From Plectosphaerella cucumerina (taxonomy: Eukaryota > Ascomycota > Sordariomycetes > Glomerellales > Plectosphaerellaceae): a stretch of DNA of 64,000 nt. A model generated the notes under the pieces. It ran no database searches, was not told the origin of the DNA, and saw only the letters and a list, made by a program, of their open reading frames with translations. Shown here piece after piece: positions 34,224 through 45,540 of the stretch (the first letter of the stretch is position 1; every line of letters starts with the position of its first letter). The position numbers were made by a program, and so were the translations under genes. The stretch is from contig JAGPXD010000002.1 of assembly GCA_020746995.1 (NCBI GenBank), positions 1,984,001 through 2,048,000 of the forward strand. Reading direction: 5' to 3'.

Positions 34224-35113
34224 GTTGATGGTAGGATGGAGATGCGGCTCACTAGGTGTGTGAGGCAGGTTCTGTGAGTGCTGCTGTTTGTCTTTGACCT
34301 TCCAGAGCTCCCTGAACTTCTCATGGTGAAGTGACACACCCTTTATACCACCATCATGAGGGCCCGACTTACACGCAGATATCGTCTTCTCACCACATTG
34401 CCCAGATCAGGCATAGACCGTTTCCCCAGTCTCCATCGACCCTCTCCAGATATTACCCAAGCTGGGCATAGCGTCTTCTCGAACATCGACCTCTTCACAA
34501 CCACCTCGATGATCCTCTTACCAAAGAGCATCTCGTCCATCACGTCCGTCGAAACCTTTCTCCTACACGCTCCGAAAGTTGGCCGACCCTCCACTTCTCC
34601 CCATCGACTCACAATCGGGGGACATCCATGCACCATCGAGCAGATTGTGTCATCGCGAAGCGTATTATACATTCAGCCATACTCTACAATCATCGCCCCG
34701 AGGCGCACGATTCTTCTTCGTGAAATACCTGTCTTCCCCACGCCGGTGCCATGCCGAGCCGGGCTCCTCTCGGACGCATGCTCCCCCTGAAAGACCCTTT
34801 ATTCCGTCAAGGGCAAACGCTGCTCTTTGGCCTGTCCTCCCCACACCATTCGCGCCCGGGAATCCATCGGCAACAGTCCCGCTAACAGGCCCGTTCTCGG
34901 AGCGGTGGCCTTGATCCGTCTCTCGGGGCGGGCGGTGGCTCGGCCCGCTCAATGGCCGACCCATTTCTTTTTGGTTACTGGAGGCGCAGGGGCGCTGTCT
35001 CTCCAAGGTAAGGTCGGGCTGCACCTCGTGGCAGCGCTGAGGCGCCATGGCGGAGGCGCACACTTGCGCTCTATCATACTCTGACACACAAAAACGCGCG
35101 GCGGACGCGTTAA
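34224..35113. other. Intergenic, PhyH promoter and bdf1 3' side
   Basis: 890 bp. Contains the PhyH TATA box and two related 16-bp words (34401-34416 and 34456-34471, both CCCA-N5-GGCATAG), possible binding sites. No gene called. Confidence 0.5.
34342..34347 (-). promoter_or_regulatory. TATA box of the PhyH gene
   Basis: Reverse strand TATAAA in GGTATAAAGG, about 120 bp upstream of the chosen ATG at 34223. The spacing supports that ATG rather than the upstream GTG at 34337. Confidence 0.5.
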
Positions 35114-37875
35114 TCATTCTTCCTCCGAGTCGGATGAGTCCTCCCGGAGCGGGTGCAGAGGCATCTCAGGCTCCCTGTCCGGCTCCTGGCCGCTGACGTA
35201 CGACTGCTTGAGACGCTCCAGCTCGGCAATGCGTGCCTCCTGCTCCTTGGCGTTCATAGGCTTGTTCTTCTTGGGCTTGCCAGACTTGGACGCCTTGCCG
35301 CCACTGTTGACTGGCGACTGCGACCGCGCCGGCGGTGGCGCTGCTGGCGCGGGGATCGACGCAGCGAAGCCTGGGAGCACCCTCTTGAGGAGGTCCCACA
35401 GCTTATGCAGTGCGTCGTTGGTCAGCTGGTCAATCTCCAGCTCGAGCTCACCGCTGTCATTCTCCTGCATCCAGTGTGTTAGCATTGGTCTCACCTCAAC
35501 ACTCGTGTTCTCTAGGGTACTTACAGATTGGCCGGTGTCCTTCTTGATGATGTCAATAGCCTTCGTAATGTTGGACTCGTCCAGATCGTTAATGCCGTTG
35601 GCGATGGCGTCCTTCTCCGCTTGCGTCATGAGGCGCTTCTTCTTGTTGGCCGAGCCGAGCGACTTCTTGGAGGCGAACGCCCCCGACTTCTTCGACGCCG
35701 GACCCGTCTTGGACTTGGCACTCGGCTTTCCGGGCTTGCCCTTGGTCTTCTCAACCTTCTGGGATGCCGCCTTCTCCTTCTCCTCGATGAGGCGCTTGCG
35801 GATGGTAGTGACGACGGTGCGCTGGATGTCGATCATCGTGTCGTCCGAATTCTCAACATTAGTGAAAAACTCGGACAGCTTCGCCGTCTCATCAGACAAC
35901 CGCTTCTCGAGTGCCGCAATTGTGCTGCTGTTGGCGCCGCCCTTGGACCCCGCCGGCTCGCGCTCCTCCTCCTCTTCGTCCTCCTCATCGCTTGTGTCCT
36001 CGTCGACAATCTTGGCCGGAGTGTTCTTGGCCAGCCACTGGTCCTTCTTGACCCACTCCGACTTGGCCTTATCCCCGAGGGCGTTCGCCTGGAACGTCAC
36101 CGGGTGATCGGGGCCGTTGAACTTTGCGCAGTTGGAGATGATGAGCCTGACATCCTGCTGCACCTGCTGAAGCGATGTGTACTCGCCAGAGACAAACTTG
36201 CTCTTCATTGTGCTGAGATCCATGGGCTTCTTGATGATCGACCAGTAGTTGGGGATCTGAAGCGCGACGGGGTCCACCGGCGCCAGGAATGGGCCGTTCA
36301 TGAGCTCGTGCCTGGGGTCCATCAGCTCGTTGACGACCTCGTAGCCGAACTGCAGCTCCAGCGGCAGCTTCTTCTTGTTGAAGTTCTGCATCGCCGTGTA
36401 GTCGATGTCGCGGTTCTTGGGCGGGTGGATCGTCCGCTTGGGCCTGTCCGTCTCGTTCTGCGTCGACGCCCTCCGGACCTGCGGCACGCCACCGGGGGGC
36501 ACGGCGTACGCATCAGGCTCGTTGCGCACGACGGGGCTCACAGGGGCAGGTCGTGGGTCCTTCTTCGGGGGCGGCGGCGGGGGAGCGGCCTGGGCGGCAG
36601 GACGTGGCTCAGAGTGCCTCGAAGGGTTGTGCTTGGCGGTGGACTTGGATCTCGAAGGTTCATCGAGAGGCACCTCCAGCAGCTTATGCCAGATCTGCTC
36701 GACGGCAGATTTGCCCCAAAGAGTGACCTCATGGAGAGCGCCGTTGAACATGTAGGCGTTGTAGTAGAGAAGCACCAGATCCTTCTTGAACTCGCCAAGC
36801 GTCTTGTAGACCCTTCCGTCGCGCAGGTTCCGCTCGAGAAGACCAATGTCCATGGGCTTGTCGATTCTGGCGAGGTAGCTATCCGCAAGTCCCGGCCACA
36901 TTTTGATGACGGCGTCTTTGAAGTTGCCGCCGGCCTTGGTCTTCTTGGCGCCTGCAAGAATCCGACGATACTCCCGGATGCGGAAGTTGTTCATCGGCTG
37001 CGAATCCACAATAGGGTCCGTCCATAGCGAGACCGACTTGAAGGCGTCGTCGATGACTTCCGACTGAGTCTTACTCGAGTTGATGCCATCATCGACGGCC
37101 ACGGCGGACGGCTCGGCAGGGGCGGCTTGAGAGGTCTCGTCCTCGGAAGGCTCGGTCCTGGCGCGCTTCGCAGCTGGCTCATCGCTCGCAGCGTCTTCCT
37201 CGCGCACGCGGGCGACCTTGATTGAAGCGGCGGGAACGTCGTCCATGTTGACGTCTGCGGGCGAGTCGGCCTTGGGGTTTAGTGCGAGCTGGGATAGGCT
37301 GGTGGGCTGATCTTCGTCGACGGGGGTGGCTGAAGGGGAGGGCAGTTTCTTCGCAGGTTCTGATTCTGTTCCGTTGGGCTTGGGGGACGCGGCGGCGTCG
37401 GGCATTTCCACGTCCTTGGTGGGGTTGGAAGATTCTGACGGCTTGGAAACTTCCGCAACTGCTTCGGGAGATTTTGACTTTTCGGCAGGCGCGTCGATTG
37501 CGCTGTTGCCCATTTCGACGTCCTGCTTCGGCTCGGCTTCTTTTGTTGATTGGGATTCGACCAGAGTGGATTCGGCCGTATCTGGCGCGTCGGGCTTTGC
37601 GCTGACTGCCTGATTTGATGTGACGGCCTCGGCGTTCTGGGATTCGTGGCCGGCAACAGCGTCGGAGCCGGGGCTAGGCTCACTCTTGCCGTTCGTCAAG
37701 GGAGCAGGAGAGGTATGGCTAGAAAGACGGAGGGTCAGAAAGGTTGAGGTCGCGAGGAAGGCGCGCAGCAGACTCACCCATTGGTCTCGGCCTTGGTCTC
37801 CTTGTCGATGACGGGATCCGCTGACTTGAGGGCCGTCGCGGCCGCTTCGGGTTGGGGAGAGGCCATGACTGCCAT
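35114..37875 (-). CDS. bdf1: Double-bromodomain BET protein Bdf1
   Basis: Exons 37778-37875, 35525-37718 and 35114-35464, giving 880 aa. Architecture is an acidic Ser/Pro-rich N-terminus, bromodomain 1 (about 275-375: NFRIREYRRILAGAKK to KPMDIGLLERNL to YYNAYMFNG), bromodomain 2 (about 485-585: IPNYWSIIKKPMDLSTMKSKF to NCAKFNGPDHPV), an acidic linker, a Lys-rich segment, and the extra-terminal (NET) domain (MTQAEKDAIANGINDL to GELELEIDQLTNDALHKLWDLL). The C-terminus ends in an acidic DSSDSEEE tail. Both acetyl-lysine-binding Asn residues are present. The protein reads acetylated H4 and supports TFIID and SWR1 recruitment. The second intron (60 nt, GTAAGT donor) lies inside the ET domain and is in frame without stops. 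A second in-frame ATG is three codons downstream of the start. Confidence 0.95.
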
Positions 37876-40329
37876 GCGCCGGTCAGGAGACGGGTGAAAA
37901 GTGTTGGTTCACGTTGCGCAATGCGACATGAATTGCTGCAGGACGAGGCGGAACAGTCGTAATGTGCACAGGATGGGTTGGCTATCGCGCACTGGGCTCG
38001 AAGCTGTAATTCAACGGTCCAGCGAGATGGGCGCAATGGCAGCAAGAGGGTATTGATGTCGGGGGCGACGCAAGGGGGGAGGGTCGACGAAGAGTCAAAC
38101 AAGACCGCCGATGGTGGAGGATTGCGCGCGCAAGCTGGGAACGCAGATCAAGTCGAGACGATGATCTAGGCGATTCGGGGATCGCACATTCGACTGCCCA
38201 GGATGATCGGGATGCTCGCGGCGATGGATGCGGATGTGTCGCGTCGAGAGCGGGTTGCGATGGTGGTTGCGCGTTGGTGTCGGGATGGAAGCTTCAAGGC
38301 GCGTCGATGTCGTGTTTGCGCCGGATGTGGACCCACTAAAGCGCGTGCAGATGGGGATGATCGCGGAAGTTGTCAATTGATTGATAGTCGATAATTGACA
38401 GGGCTCGAACGTGTCGCGATGAGGCGGTTGAGAATGAACAACAAGGTGTGGCCTTGTGGCGGGATGGTGGTGGTTTGTGGATGGCTGGAGGCGTGTTGGA
38501 GACCGAGTCGAGGCGGGACGGAGTTTGGGGCCGGAAATTCGTCGGTCGCGACCTGCGGAGGAAAGCGCGTGCACGTCAGTGTTTTTGCCCGAAAATGGCG
38601 GCGCGTGCTATTTATGAGAAGGTGGCAAGCACCCCCCGAGTGGCCGGCTATCTGGCCTTATCGGGGCAGGGACTGTGGAGACCAGAAAAGTTTGGTTGGG
38701 TAGGAGTGGCTGTTACAGGTGGCCCATGCGTCGGTACGACAGGGGGTGTGAAAAGTGGATCGGGGCAAACGAGGAGAAAGAAGCTGGAAGGAACAGCTCG
38801 GGGGGCGGAAGGCATAAAAAATGTACAATTATGCGCGAGGGAGACGTCGTGGCCAATGGGCACGCGGCGGCAGGTGGGGAGGGGGGTATGTGGGGATTTG
38901 GGAGGTGACGCTGTGACGGCCCGGAATGACGAGGCTGGGCGTGCAAGTGGCTGGGGGCGTCGAGATCAGGAGGCAGATGTGGCTGGTTTGGGAGAGGCAG
39001 CCCAGTATCTCAGGACGAAGCGCATGGCGACATCTGGAGATTGAACGCCTCTGGCAAAAGACCGTTGCAAGTTGCGGACTTGGCGGATCTTGTGATCCGA
39101 AACAACATCTCGCGGCGTTGTGCGCCGCGCGCGGCTGAGCTCAGCCGTCCCACGCCGCTTCGCCATGGAACAAGGCGACGGGGCCGCCGCTGAGAACAGG
39201 TACAACTTGTACCCTTGGGCGTCGCAGCCGCAGCATGGTGTGTGCTGTGCGCGTTGCGCTTGGGAATGGGAATGCTTGAGAGAACTTGCAGAATGCGACG
39301 CACCTGTGATTGGGCAGAGACAAAGCTCGAGGCCGGAATGCGATCAGCTGACCGGTCAGGTGACGTTCAATTCTGTTCTCTCAGGGTGGAAGAAGCCGGG
39401 AATTCTGGAATCGGGAGCCACTTTGTATTTGTAGGGTACCGCGGCGCGCGAGCCAATCGTCCCCCAAGTCGCCCGCCGCACCCCCCTTGTCGACCGGCCC
39501 GCCATGTCGACCCGACCTTGCACTGCGGCCCAATCATCGTCGCTGCGCAAGACGACACGTAGTCCCGATGCGGACTAGTCGCCCGCACCGCACGGCGACG
39601 CACACCACGCTAGCCGGAGGCCAATCAAGACGGACTTGGATGGCTGCTTCGGGCACCTGAAGGTCCTAGCCCAATCATGTTTCCGTTTGCACCTGGTGAG
39701 ATGCCCCAGAGTCATTTCGCTCGTGTTTGCCTGGTCCAGGCATCACGTCCAGGGAGGCAACAGGGGAGCCTGTCTGGACTTGGACTCGACCGACGCTGGG
39801 CCTGTGGGTGTGAACATTTCAGCTTGGGAGGTGGTTCTTGTCGAGATGGGACGGGACGTGGAACGTGAGGCTTAATGAGGGGCGAATGATGAGTCAGGTG
39901 TTGGATGAACGAGAGGAGCACCTTCACAGTGTTGTTGCTGCAGTCCATGGCATATGCAGGTACACAAAAGGCAGCTTGGGTAGGAACTCCGCCAAGTTGT
40001 TCAACCTTGAAACTGTCAGATTCATCAAGAAGAAAGTTGTGCAAATGTTAATTCGAAGCCGAAGCCGATCTGCTCCAGATCTTGAGTGCCACGGGTCCCT
40101 AGAGCACGTGACACTTCTTATCGCTGGCCCCACTACGCCGGCCGTATCGCGCTGGAAAATTTGGCGGGACCCAGAAAAAAGTTCACAGCGCAACACCACC
40201 GAGCCTCTCTCGACCACCGCCTTCCTATCACTACCACCCGTCCTCCCTCTCCCGCCTCAACCCGGTGACTAGACACAACACGAAGCAGGCCCGGGACACC
40301 ACCTCCGAATCATCGCACAAACTCACAAA
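37876..40329. other. Divergent intergenic region between bdf1 and the Utp12-domain gene
   Basis: 2.45 kb serving as the upstream region of two housekeeping genes. It contains a run of CCAAT boxes around 39450-39675 and a CACGTG E-box near 40105. Open frames here lack domains. Confidence 0.5.
39453..39675 (+). promoter_or_regulatory. Cluster of four same-strand CCAAT boxes
   Basis: CCAATC occurs at 39453, 39530, 39621 and 39671, all on the plus strand. CCAATC is the form preferred by the fungal CCAAT-binding (HAP) complex. The nearest downstream start is 650 bp away at 40330. The bdf1 start lies 1.6 kb on the other side. Confidence 0.4.
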
Positions 40330-41529
40330 ATGTCGACAAAACGGAAAGCCTCGGCGGTTCGCTTCGCGGCCCCGAGCGTAAAGACGGCCATCAACGTCCC
40401 GAACAAGACCAAGATCGACGAGACGAGGACGTCCATCTCCTCGGCCGGTCTCGAAGCCAATGCCGCCAAGGTCGAGACAATTGAGATCTCCTCAGATGAG
40501 GCAAGCGATTCAGACGACGAGGACGAGGTCATGGACGGCGTCGAGACCACCACACAACCCGCCGAGACGACAACAGCAGTAGCAGAGACGGCAGCACCGA
40601 AGGCCAACGGCGTGCCGCACAAGACGGACTCCTCACCCGAAGACGACTCTGAAGATGGCGCCTCCCCCTCGTTCGGCGAGCTCCTCCGCGGCACCATCGA
40701 CGTTCCCGCCCTCCTCTCCCAGAACCCCGACGGCACCCTCGGTCCCCTGACCAAGACGACCGATCTCGCCGCCCCCTCGCTCGACTCGCTCGGCACCGTC
40801 CTCACCCAGGCCCTGCGCACTGAGGACACTGAGCTTCTCGAGTCCTGCCTGCAGGTCACGGCCACCGACGCCGTTCAGCAGACCGTCTCCCGCCTCGACA
40901 GCGCCCTCGCCGGCGTCCTTCTCACCAAGCTCGCCGCCCGCTTCCACCGCCGCCCCGGCCGCGCCGGCAGCCTCATGGCCTGGGTCAAGTGGACCCTTGT
41001 CGCCCACGGCGGCGCCCTCGCCATCCAGCCCGGCGTTCTCGACCGCCTGACCTCCCTGCAGCGCGTCCTCAACGAGCGCTCCCGCGGCCTGCCGTCGCTG
41101 CTCGCCCTCAAGGGCAAGCTCGACATGCTCGACGCCCAGATGCAGCTGCGCGCAGCGCGCCAGCGGAGGACCACCGCCACCGTTCCGGGCGTCGACCAGG
41201 ACGAGCAGGAGAGCAGCGATGACGAGGACGATGCGATCTACGTCGAGGGTGAGGAGGCCCACGGTGGTGCTGGCGACTCTGCGGATGAGCTCGAGGACGA
41301 GGTGGCCCTTGCCACGAGCCGTGGTTTCGCGGCCGACTCGGACGTTGACCACGACCTGGACGATGTGGAGGAGATTGGAGACAGCGAGGCGGATGAGGAT
41401 GACCTGGACGAGGACGATGTGGACCACGATGACCTGGACGACTCGGCGAGCGATGACGACAGCGACGCTGAGGCGGCGCCGCCCTCGAAGGTGCAGAAGA
41501 CGGCACGGACGGCCGGAAAGCGGCGCTAG
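40330..41529 (+). CDS. Utp12-domain protein, Utp5-like small-subunit processome component
   Basis: Intronless, 399 aa. Residues about 110-245 form an all-helical Utp12 (Dip2/Utp12) domain: SFGELLRGTIDVPALL, LGTVLTQALRTEDTELLESCLQ, LLTKLAARFHRRPGRAGSLMAWVKWTLVAHGGAL. N-terminal part is Ser/Asp/Glu-rich after a basic start. The C-terminal 120 residues are a long acidic Asp/Glu tract ending in a basic KVQKTARTAGKRR tail, as in nucleolar proteins. The yeast t-UTP proteins Utp5 and Utp12 carry WD40 repeats before this domain; here they are absent, which is the usual form annotated in filamentous fungi. A role in 35S pre-rRNA transcription/processing in the nucleolus is inferred. Confidence 0.85.
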   Translation: MSTKRKASAVRFAAPSVKTAINVPNKTKIDETRTSISSAGLEANAAKVETIEISSDEASDSDDEDEVMDGVETTTQPAETTTAVAETAAPKANGVPHKTDSSPEDDSEDGASPSFGELLRGTIDVPALLSQNPDGTLGPLTKTTDLAAPSLDSLGTVLTQALRTEDTELLESCLQVTATDAVQQTVSRLDSALAGVLLTKLAARFHRRPGRAGSLMAWVKWTLVAHGGALAIQPGVLDRLTSLQRVLNERSRGLPSLLALKGKLDMLDAQMQLRAARQRRTTATVPGVDQDEQESSDDEDDAIYVEGEEAHGGAGDSADELEDEVALATSRGFAADSDVDHDLDDVEEIGDSEADEDDLDEDDVDHDDLDDSASDDDSDAEAAPPSKVQKTARTAGKRR

Positions 41530-41817
41530 AAGGCTGAATCTGTATCTGTTCGGCCGCCGCTGCAAATCCCTCGCGTGCAGAGGCGCGGCCCAGGAAAGAA
41601 ACTAGGGGCCATGATGGGTTCCCACAAGTAAGGGGAATCAAGCGGTTGCATCACCAAGGGCTAGACAAAACGGCTCTCAGGGCGCCTGAAGCGGAGCGCT
41701 TAGAAATCTTGTACACGTCTGTAATCGGTGCAGGCCTGTCTCTGTTGTTCAATACTTTGGGGTATATCCATCCATCCATCCAGTTGTTTCCTGACGCCCA
41801 CCAAGGCCCGTGTCTAT

Positions 41818-43506
41818 CTATACGTCCCCCATCTCCAGATCCGGATCGATTTCCGTGCCCAGATCCCGCTCCTCGAGGAACTTGCGCCCCTCCATCCCCG
41901 CGGGCATGTACTCCTGCCGAACCTTGCCGTCGCGGTAGTTGGGCGGGTACTTGTACTCCGCGCCATAGCCCATCTCGCGCATGAGCCGGGTGGGCGCGTT
42001 GCGCAGGTGGATCGGGACCGGCAGGGCGGCGACGCCAGGCTCCTTGAGGGCTGCGTAGGCGTTATTGAGGCCGCGGTAGGCGCGTGTGCTCTTGGGGGCT
42101 TGGCACAAGGCGACGCAGGCGTGGGCGAGCGGGATGCGGGCCTCGGGCATGCCGATCTGCTGGGTCGCGGTGTAGGCGGCCGTGGCAAGGGGCAGAAGGG
42201 TATTGTCTGCAAGGCCGACGTCCTCAGAGGCGATGACGACCATGCGGCGGGCGATGAAGAGGGGGTCCTCGCCGGACTGCAGCATGCGCGCGAGGTAGTA
42301 GAGGGCGGCATCAGCGTCGGAGCCACGGACCGACTTGTGGAAGGCCGAGATGGAGTCGTAGTGCTGGTCGCCGCCGCGATCATAGACGAGCGTCTTGGTA
42401 AGCGCCGCTTTGATGTCCTCCTGTGTTATGCCAGGGCGGACGGAGAGGGAAAGGGCGACCTCAAGGAGGTTGAGGGCTGTGCGGGCGTCGCCATCGGCAA
42501 ACATGGCCAGATACCGAATGAACTCGTCGTTGATGAGCGGCGTCGGCGGGTAAATAGCCTCCTCGGACTTTACAGCTCTTGAAAGAATTCGAGTGACGTC
42601 CTCTACGTCGAGTTTGCTCAGCGTGAATGTCCTACACCGCGAGAGCAAGGCGTTGACGACCTTGAAGCTGGGATTCTCCGTGGTAGCGCCAATGAGAGTG
42701 ATCGTACCGGCCTCGACGGGCTTGAGGAAGACATCCTGCTGCGCCTTCGAGAAGCGGTGAATCTCGTCGCAGAAGATGATGGTCTTTCTGCCGGTGAGCC
42801 GCGACTCGTTCTCGGCCTCCTGGAACAACTTCTTGACCTCCGCGACACCCGTCGATGTGGCGTTGAGCTCGACGAAGCGGCTGCCTACCCGGTGGGCGAT
42901 ACACCGCGCAATCGTCGTCTTGCCGGTGCCGGACCCGCCCCAAAGGATCATGGACGGCACCCGATCCGACTCGATGAGCGACCGCAACACGCCATGAGGT
43001 CCAACCAGGTCTTGTCCGTATACTTCATCGAGGGTGTTGGGTCGCATCCGCTCGGCAAGAGGTGCGGCCCGTGCCGTCTTGTTGCGCTTGACCATCGGCC
43101 CATCGGAGGGGGGAGCTTGTGAAGGCTCTATGTTCTGGCTGCTCGCGGTTTCGTCGTCTCCAGGACCATCGTCGAAGCTCCTCTTCTTGCTGCCGTTAAG
43201 CACGATGGTGGAACTTGTCGTCGAAGTATTCGAAGGTTTCAGCCGGCCATTCGGCATTGGCGTGGTGCCTCGTGTCGCAAGCGCCGTGCGTTTCGAGGCT
43301 GGCGTCTGGAAAAAGTTTGACGCAGGGCGCTTCATGGCTGTTCCGGCGTCATCGCCAACTGGTTTCGCGGGTGTCGACAGTGGTGGCGAGGATGTTGCGC
43401 CGATGGAGGAAGGGTCGGCGATGTGCTTCTCACATCCAGAATCGATATGGGCGTTGATTTGATTGGGCCGGACGGGTTTGTTGCATATCGGGCAGTCAAC
43501 GGCCAT
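41818..43506 (-). CDS. mgs1: AAA+ ATPase Mgs1/WRNIP1 (RarA/MgsA family)
   Basis: Intronless, 562 aa from MAVDCPICNK. N-terminal UBZ4-type zinc finger (C5, C8, H20, C25) binds ubiquitin, for example on PCNA at stalled forks. A disordered linker follows. The AAA+ core shows Walker A GGSGTGKTT, Walker B IIFCDEIHRFSKAQQD, sensor 1 TTENPSF, the Arg finger region (LLSRCRTF), and the RarA tetramerisation domain (DARTALNLLEVALSL, YDSISAFHKSVRGSDADAALYYLARML, MPEARIPLAHACVALCQAPKS). The end HLRNAPTRLMREMGYGAEYKYPPN is the typical MgsA C-terminus. Function is maintenance of genome stability at damaged forks. A longer upstream frame is open, but the Cys motif and yeast Mgs1 support this ATG. Confidence 0.95.
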   Translation of the reverse strand: MAVDCPICNKPVRPNQINAHIDSGCEKHIADPSSIGATSSPPLSTPAKPVGDDAGTAMKRPASNFFQTPASKRTALATRGTTPMPNGRLKPSNTSTTSSTIVLNGSKKRSFDDGPGDDETASSQNIEPSQAPPSDGPMVKRNKTARAAPLAERMRPNTLDEVYGQDLVGPHGVLRSLIESDRVPSMILWGGSGTGKTTIARCIAHRVGSRFVELNATSTGVAEVKKLFQEAENESRLTGRKTIIFCDEIHRFSKAQQDVFLKPVEAGTITLIGATTENPSFKVVNALLSRCRTFTLSKLDVEDVTRILSRAVKSEEAIYPPTPLINDEFIRYLAMFADGDARTALNLLEVALSLSVRPGITQEDIKAALTKTLVYDRGGDQHYDSISAFHKSVRGSDADAALYYLARMLQSGEDPLFIARRMVVIASEDVGLADNTLLPLATAAYTATQQIGMPEARIPLAHACVALCQAPKSTRAYRGLNNAYAALKEPGVAALPVPIHLRNAPTRLMREMGYGAEYKYPPNYRDGKVRQEYMPAGMEGRKFLEERDLGTEIDPDLEMGDV

Positions 43507-44042
43507 TGTGATCGAGTGAGTTGCGCAGATGCGGAGAGAACTAGACAGAAGACAGAGCAATGCTATGGTGGCGAGCAATGTACAAGGCGATCCATGCAGC
43601 GGCCAAATTCTTGAACCAAAAGTGCCGGTCAAATGTGGAGGGAGACGCGCTGTGACGCGCCATCACCGCCATATGCTTAAAGTGGAGCACAGCCACAAAC
43701 AAGCCACATGGGCTCCACGTGCTTGAAGCATTCACAGTGTTTGCTTAGCAGGTCAGTTGACTCGCAAGACCATCTACCGCTTGAGATCACAAGCTGGGTT
43801 GCATCTGAGGTGAGCTCTGTTCCACCAAGGTTCTGCCTTACACTTGTCTCATGGAGTTCATGGAGGATATGCTTGAATATTGTTTACCCAATGACGAGCA
43901 CTCGCCACAAATGCCCAGAGTGAAGAAAGTCATGATTGTCCGCCCAGGCATACACTCAGCCCAGGTATCTACCGAAACGCCGCCCATGCCTCGGCTCATG
44001 CCGTAAAGTAATGTATACACGCATCTATGCCTCTCTCAAAAC
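43507..44042. other. Intergenic, Mgs1 promoter and Isa1 3' side
   Basis: 536 bp between two reverse-strand genes. No coding signal seen. Confidence 0.5.
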
Positions 44043-44871
44043 CTACACCATGAACGACTCGCCGCAGCCGCACTCCTCCTCTGTCAAAAGTCAGCATTCT
44101 GCATCATCAAATCAAATGTAGGGCAAGGTACTCACTGATGTTCGGGTTCTTGAACACAAACCGCTGGCTCAGCTTATCCTCCACCCAATCCATCTCGCTG
44201 CCGATGATGCTAAACAGCGCCTTGCTGTCAATAAGCACCTTGACGCCGTCCTGGATGACCTCCTCGTCAAATGGCCCCGGCTTGTCGACCCACGCGAGGT
44301 GGTATGCCAGCCCGCTGCAGCCCCTGTTGCGCACGCCGACCTTGATCAGCTTGGGTTCGGGGTCGTCGTGCATCATGCGCAGCTGCTCCACCGCCGCGGG
44401 CGTCAGCTTCATCGCCGCCTTGCGCGCGCGCAGCTTCGATCGCGGCCTCTTGGTGGCGGGCGCGGGTGCTGCCGCTGCTTCTGTTGTCGGCGCGGGTGCC
44501 GCTGGCGTCGTCTTGGGCGTGGTATCTGTCGTCGTTCGTGGGGGCATCTCTAGCGTTGTGCTTGACTCAATCGTCTCGACCTGCGCCTGCTGGGCGGGTG
44601 TCTGCTTCGGCGGCCGCGTCTCGTTGACCATCGGCAGGGGGAAGTCCTGGCCCTCGGCTCTCGGCGGCGGCGGGCCGGTGTGCGTCGGGAGGGAATATGA
44701 GTGGTATGCCGGCGCGCCGTAGTATCGCTGCGCCTGCGTTGTCGTCCGGGCCGTCCTGGCGGCGGCCGAGGATAGTCTTTGGGTAACCTCCGAGGCGCAT
44801 CGGAGCGCCGAGGTGGTGGTAGTGCGCCGGAGGACGAGCCTCGTGGCGGAGAAGGCACACTGCGTGCTCAT
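44043..44871 (-). CDS. isa1: Mitochondrial A-type iron-sulfur assembly protein Isa1
   Basis: Exons 44136-44871 and 44043-44080 with a 55-nt intron, giving 257 aa. A Ser/Arg/Thr-rich N-terminus (RLVLRRTTTTSALRCASEVTQRLSSAAARTART) is a mitochondrial presequence. A long Pro/Thr-rich linker precedes the A-type domain from about residue 155 (KLTPAAVEQLRMM). The three cluster/Fe-binding cysteines are present: C185 (RNRGCSGLAY) and C249, C251 (EECGCGESF). The last two come from the tiny 38-nt terminal exon, so splicing is essential for function. Isa1 works with Isa2 and Iba57 to mature mitochondrial [4Fe-4S] proteins such as aconitase. The linker between presequence and domain is longer than in yeast. 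Confidence 0.95.
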
Positions 44872-45540
44872 GTTTGCGGTAGCTAGGGAGTATGAGCTTC
44901 GGTCGTGTGTGGTCGGTAGTCGACCTGGCCCCGAAGTCGGTGTAGGGGAAGCTCGTGGCGACGGATCAAGCCCGTTCGGCAGAGCTATATGGTGGCGGAG
45001 TGGCGTTCCGGGTGATGTTGTCGGGGCGTATCTTCCAAGGTATCTCGCACTTCAGTCTTTGCAAAGAGTCGGAACACGTAGGAACAATCGCTGATGCGCT
45101 TCGTAGGGAGGTATCGTCGTAGGTGGGCGGGAGGATGGGATGAACAAGCGACAGGCCTGTAGCGAGGACTCGGATAGAAACACGACAGCCGGGATTTCTC
45201 ATCAATCAGGCGGCTATGACATAGCGTTGAGCCGGGGCATTCCCGGCCAATCACGGGCGCTACATTTGTCAAGCGCGGATTACCTAACGCAACGGGGGCC
45301 GAGTGACTGGTCCTCTTCCCGGCTCCGCTCCGCCCCTCTCGAGTCGGAACTCCGAGGTCTTCGTGGGATGCAGCGGTCAACCGACCAGAGGTCTGCACTG
45401 ACACCCGATTGCTTTCAAAAGAATGGTCATCATGACGGCGGCCATGGCTTTTGAAATTTTGCTTGAGTAAGGCCAGTCCGCTGCGATATGCATTGAGCCA
45501 CTTCCGGAGCTGGGCTCGGCTCTTATCCATTGCACCCTTC
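44872..45540. other. Intergenic, Isa1 promoter and ARMH3 3' side
   Basis: 669 bp, no coding signal seen. Confidence 0.5.

Noticed and set aside
34224..34337. N-terminal extension of the PhyH protein
   Set aside because: Starts at GTG, not ATG, and the TATA box position favours the ATG at 34223.
35528..37027. 499-codon plus-strand frame
   Set aside because: Antisense to bdf1; Leu/Arg/Val-rich shadow translation without domains.
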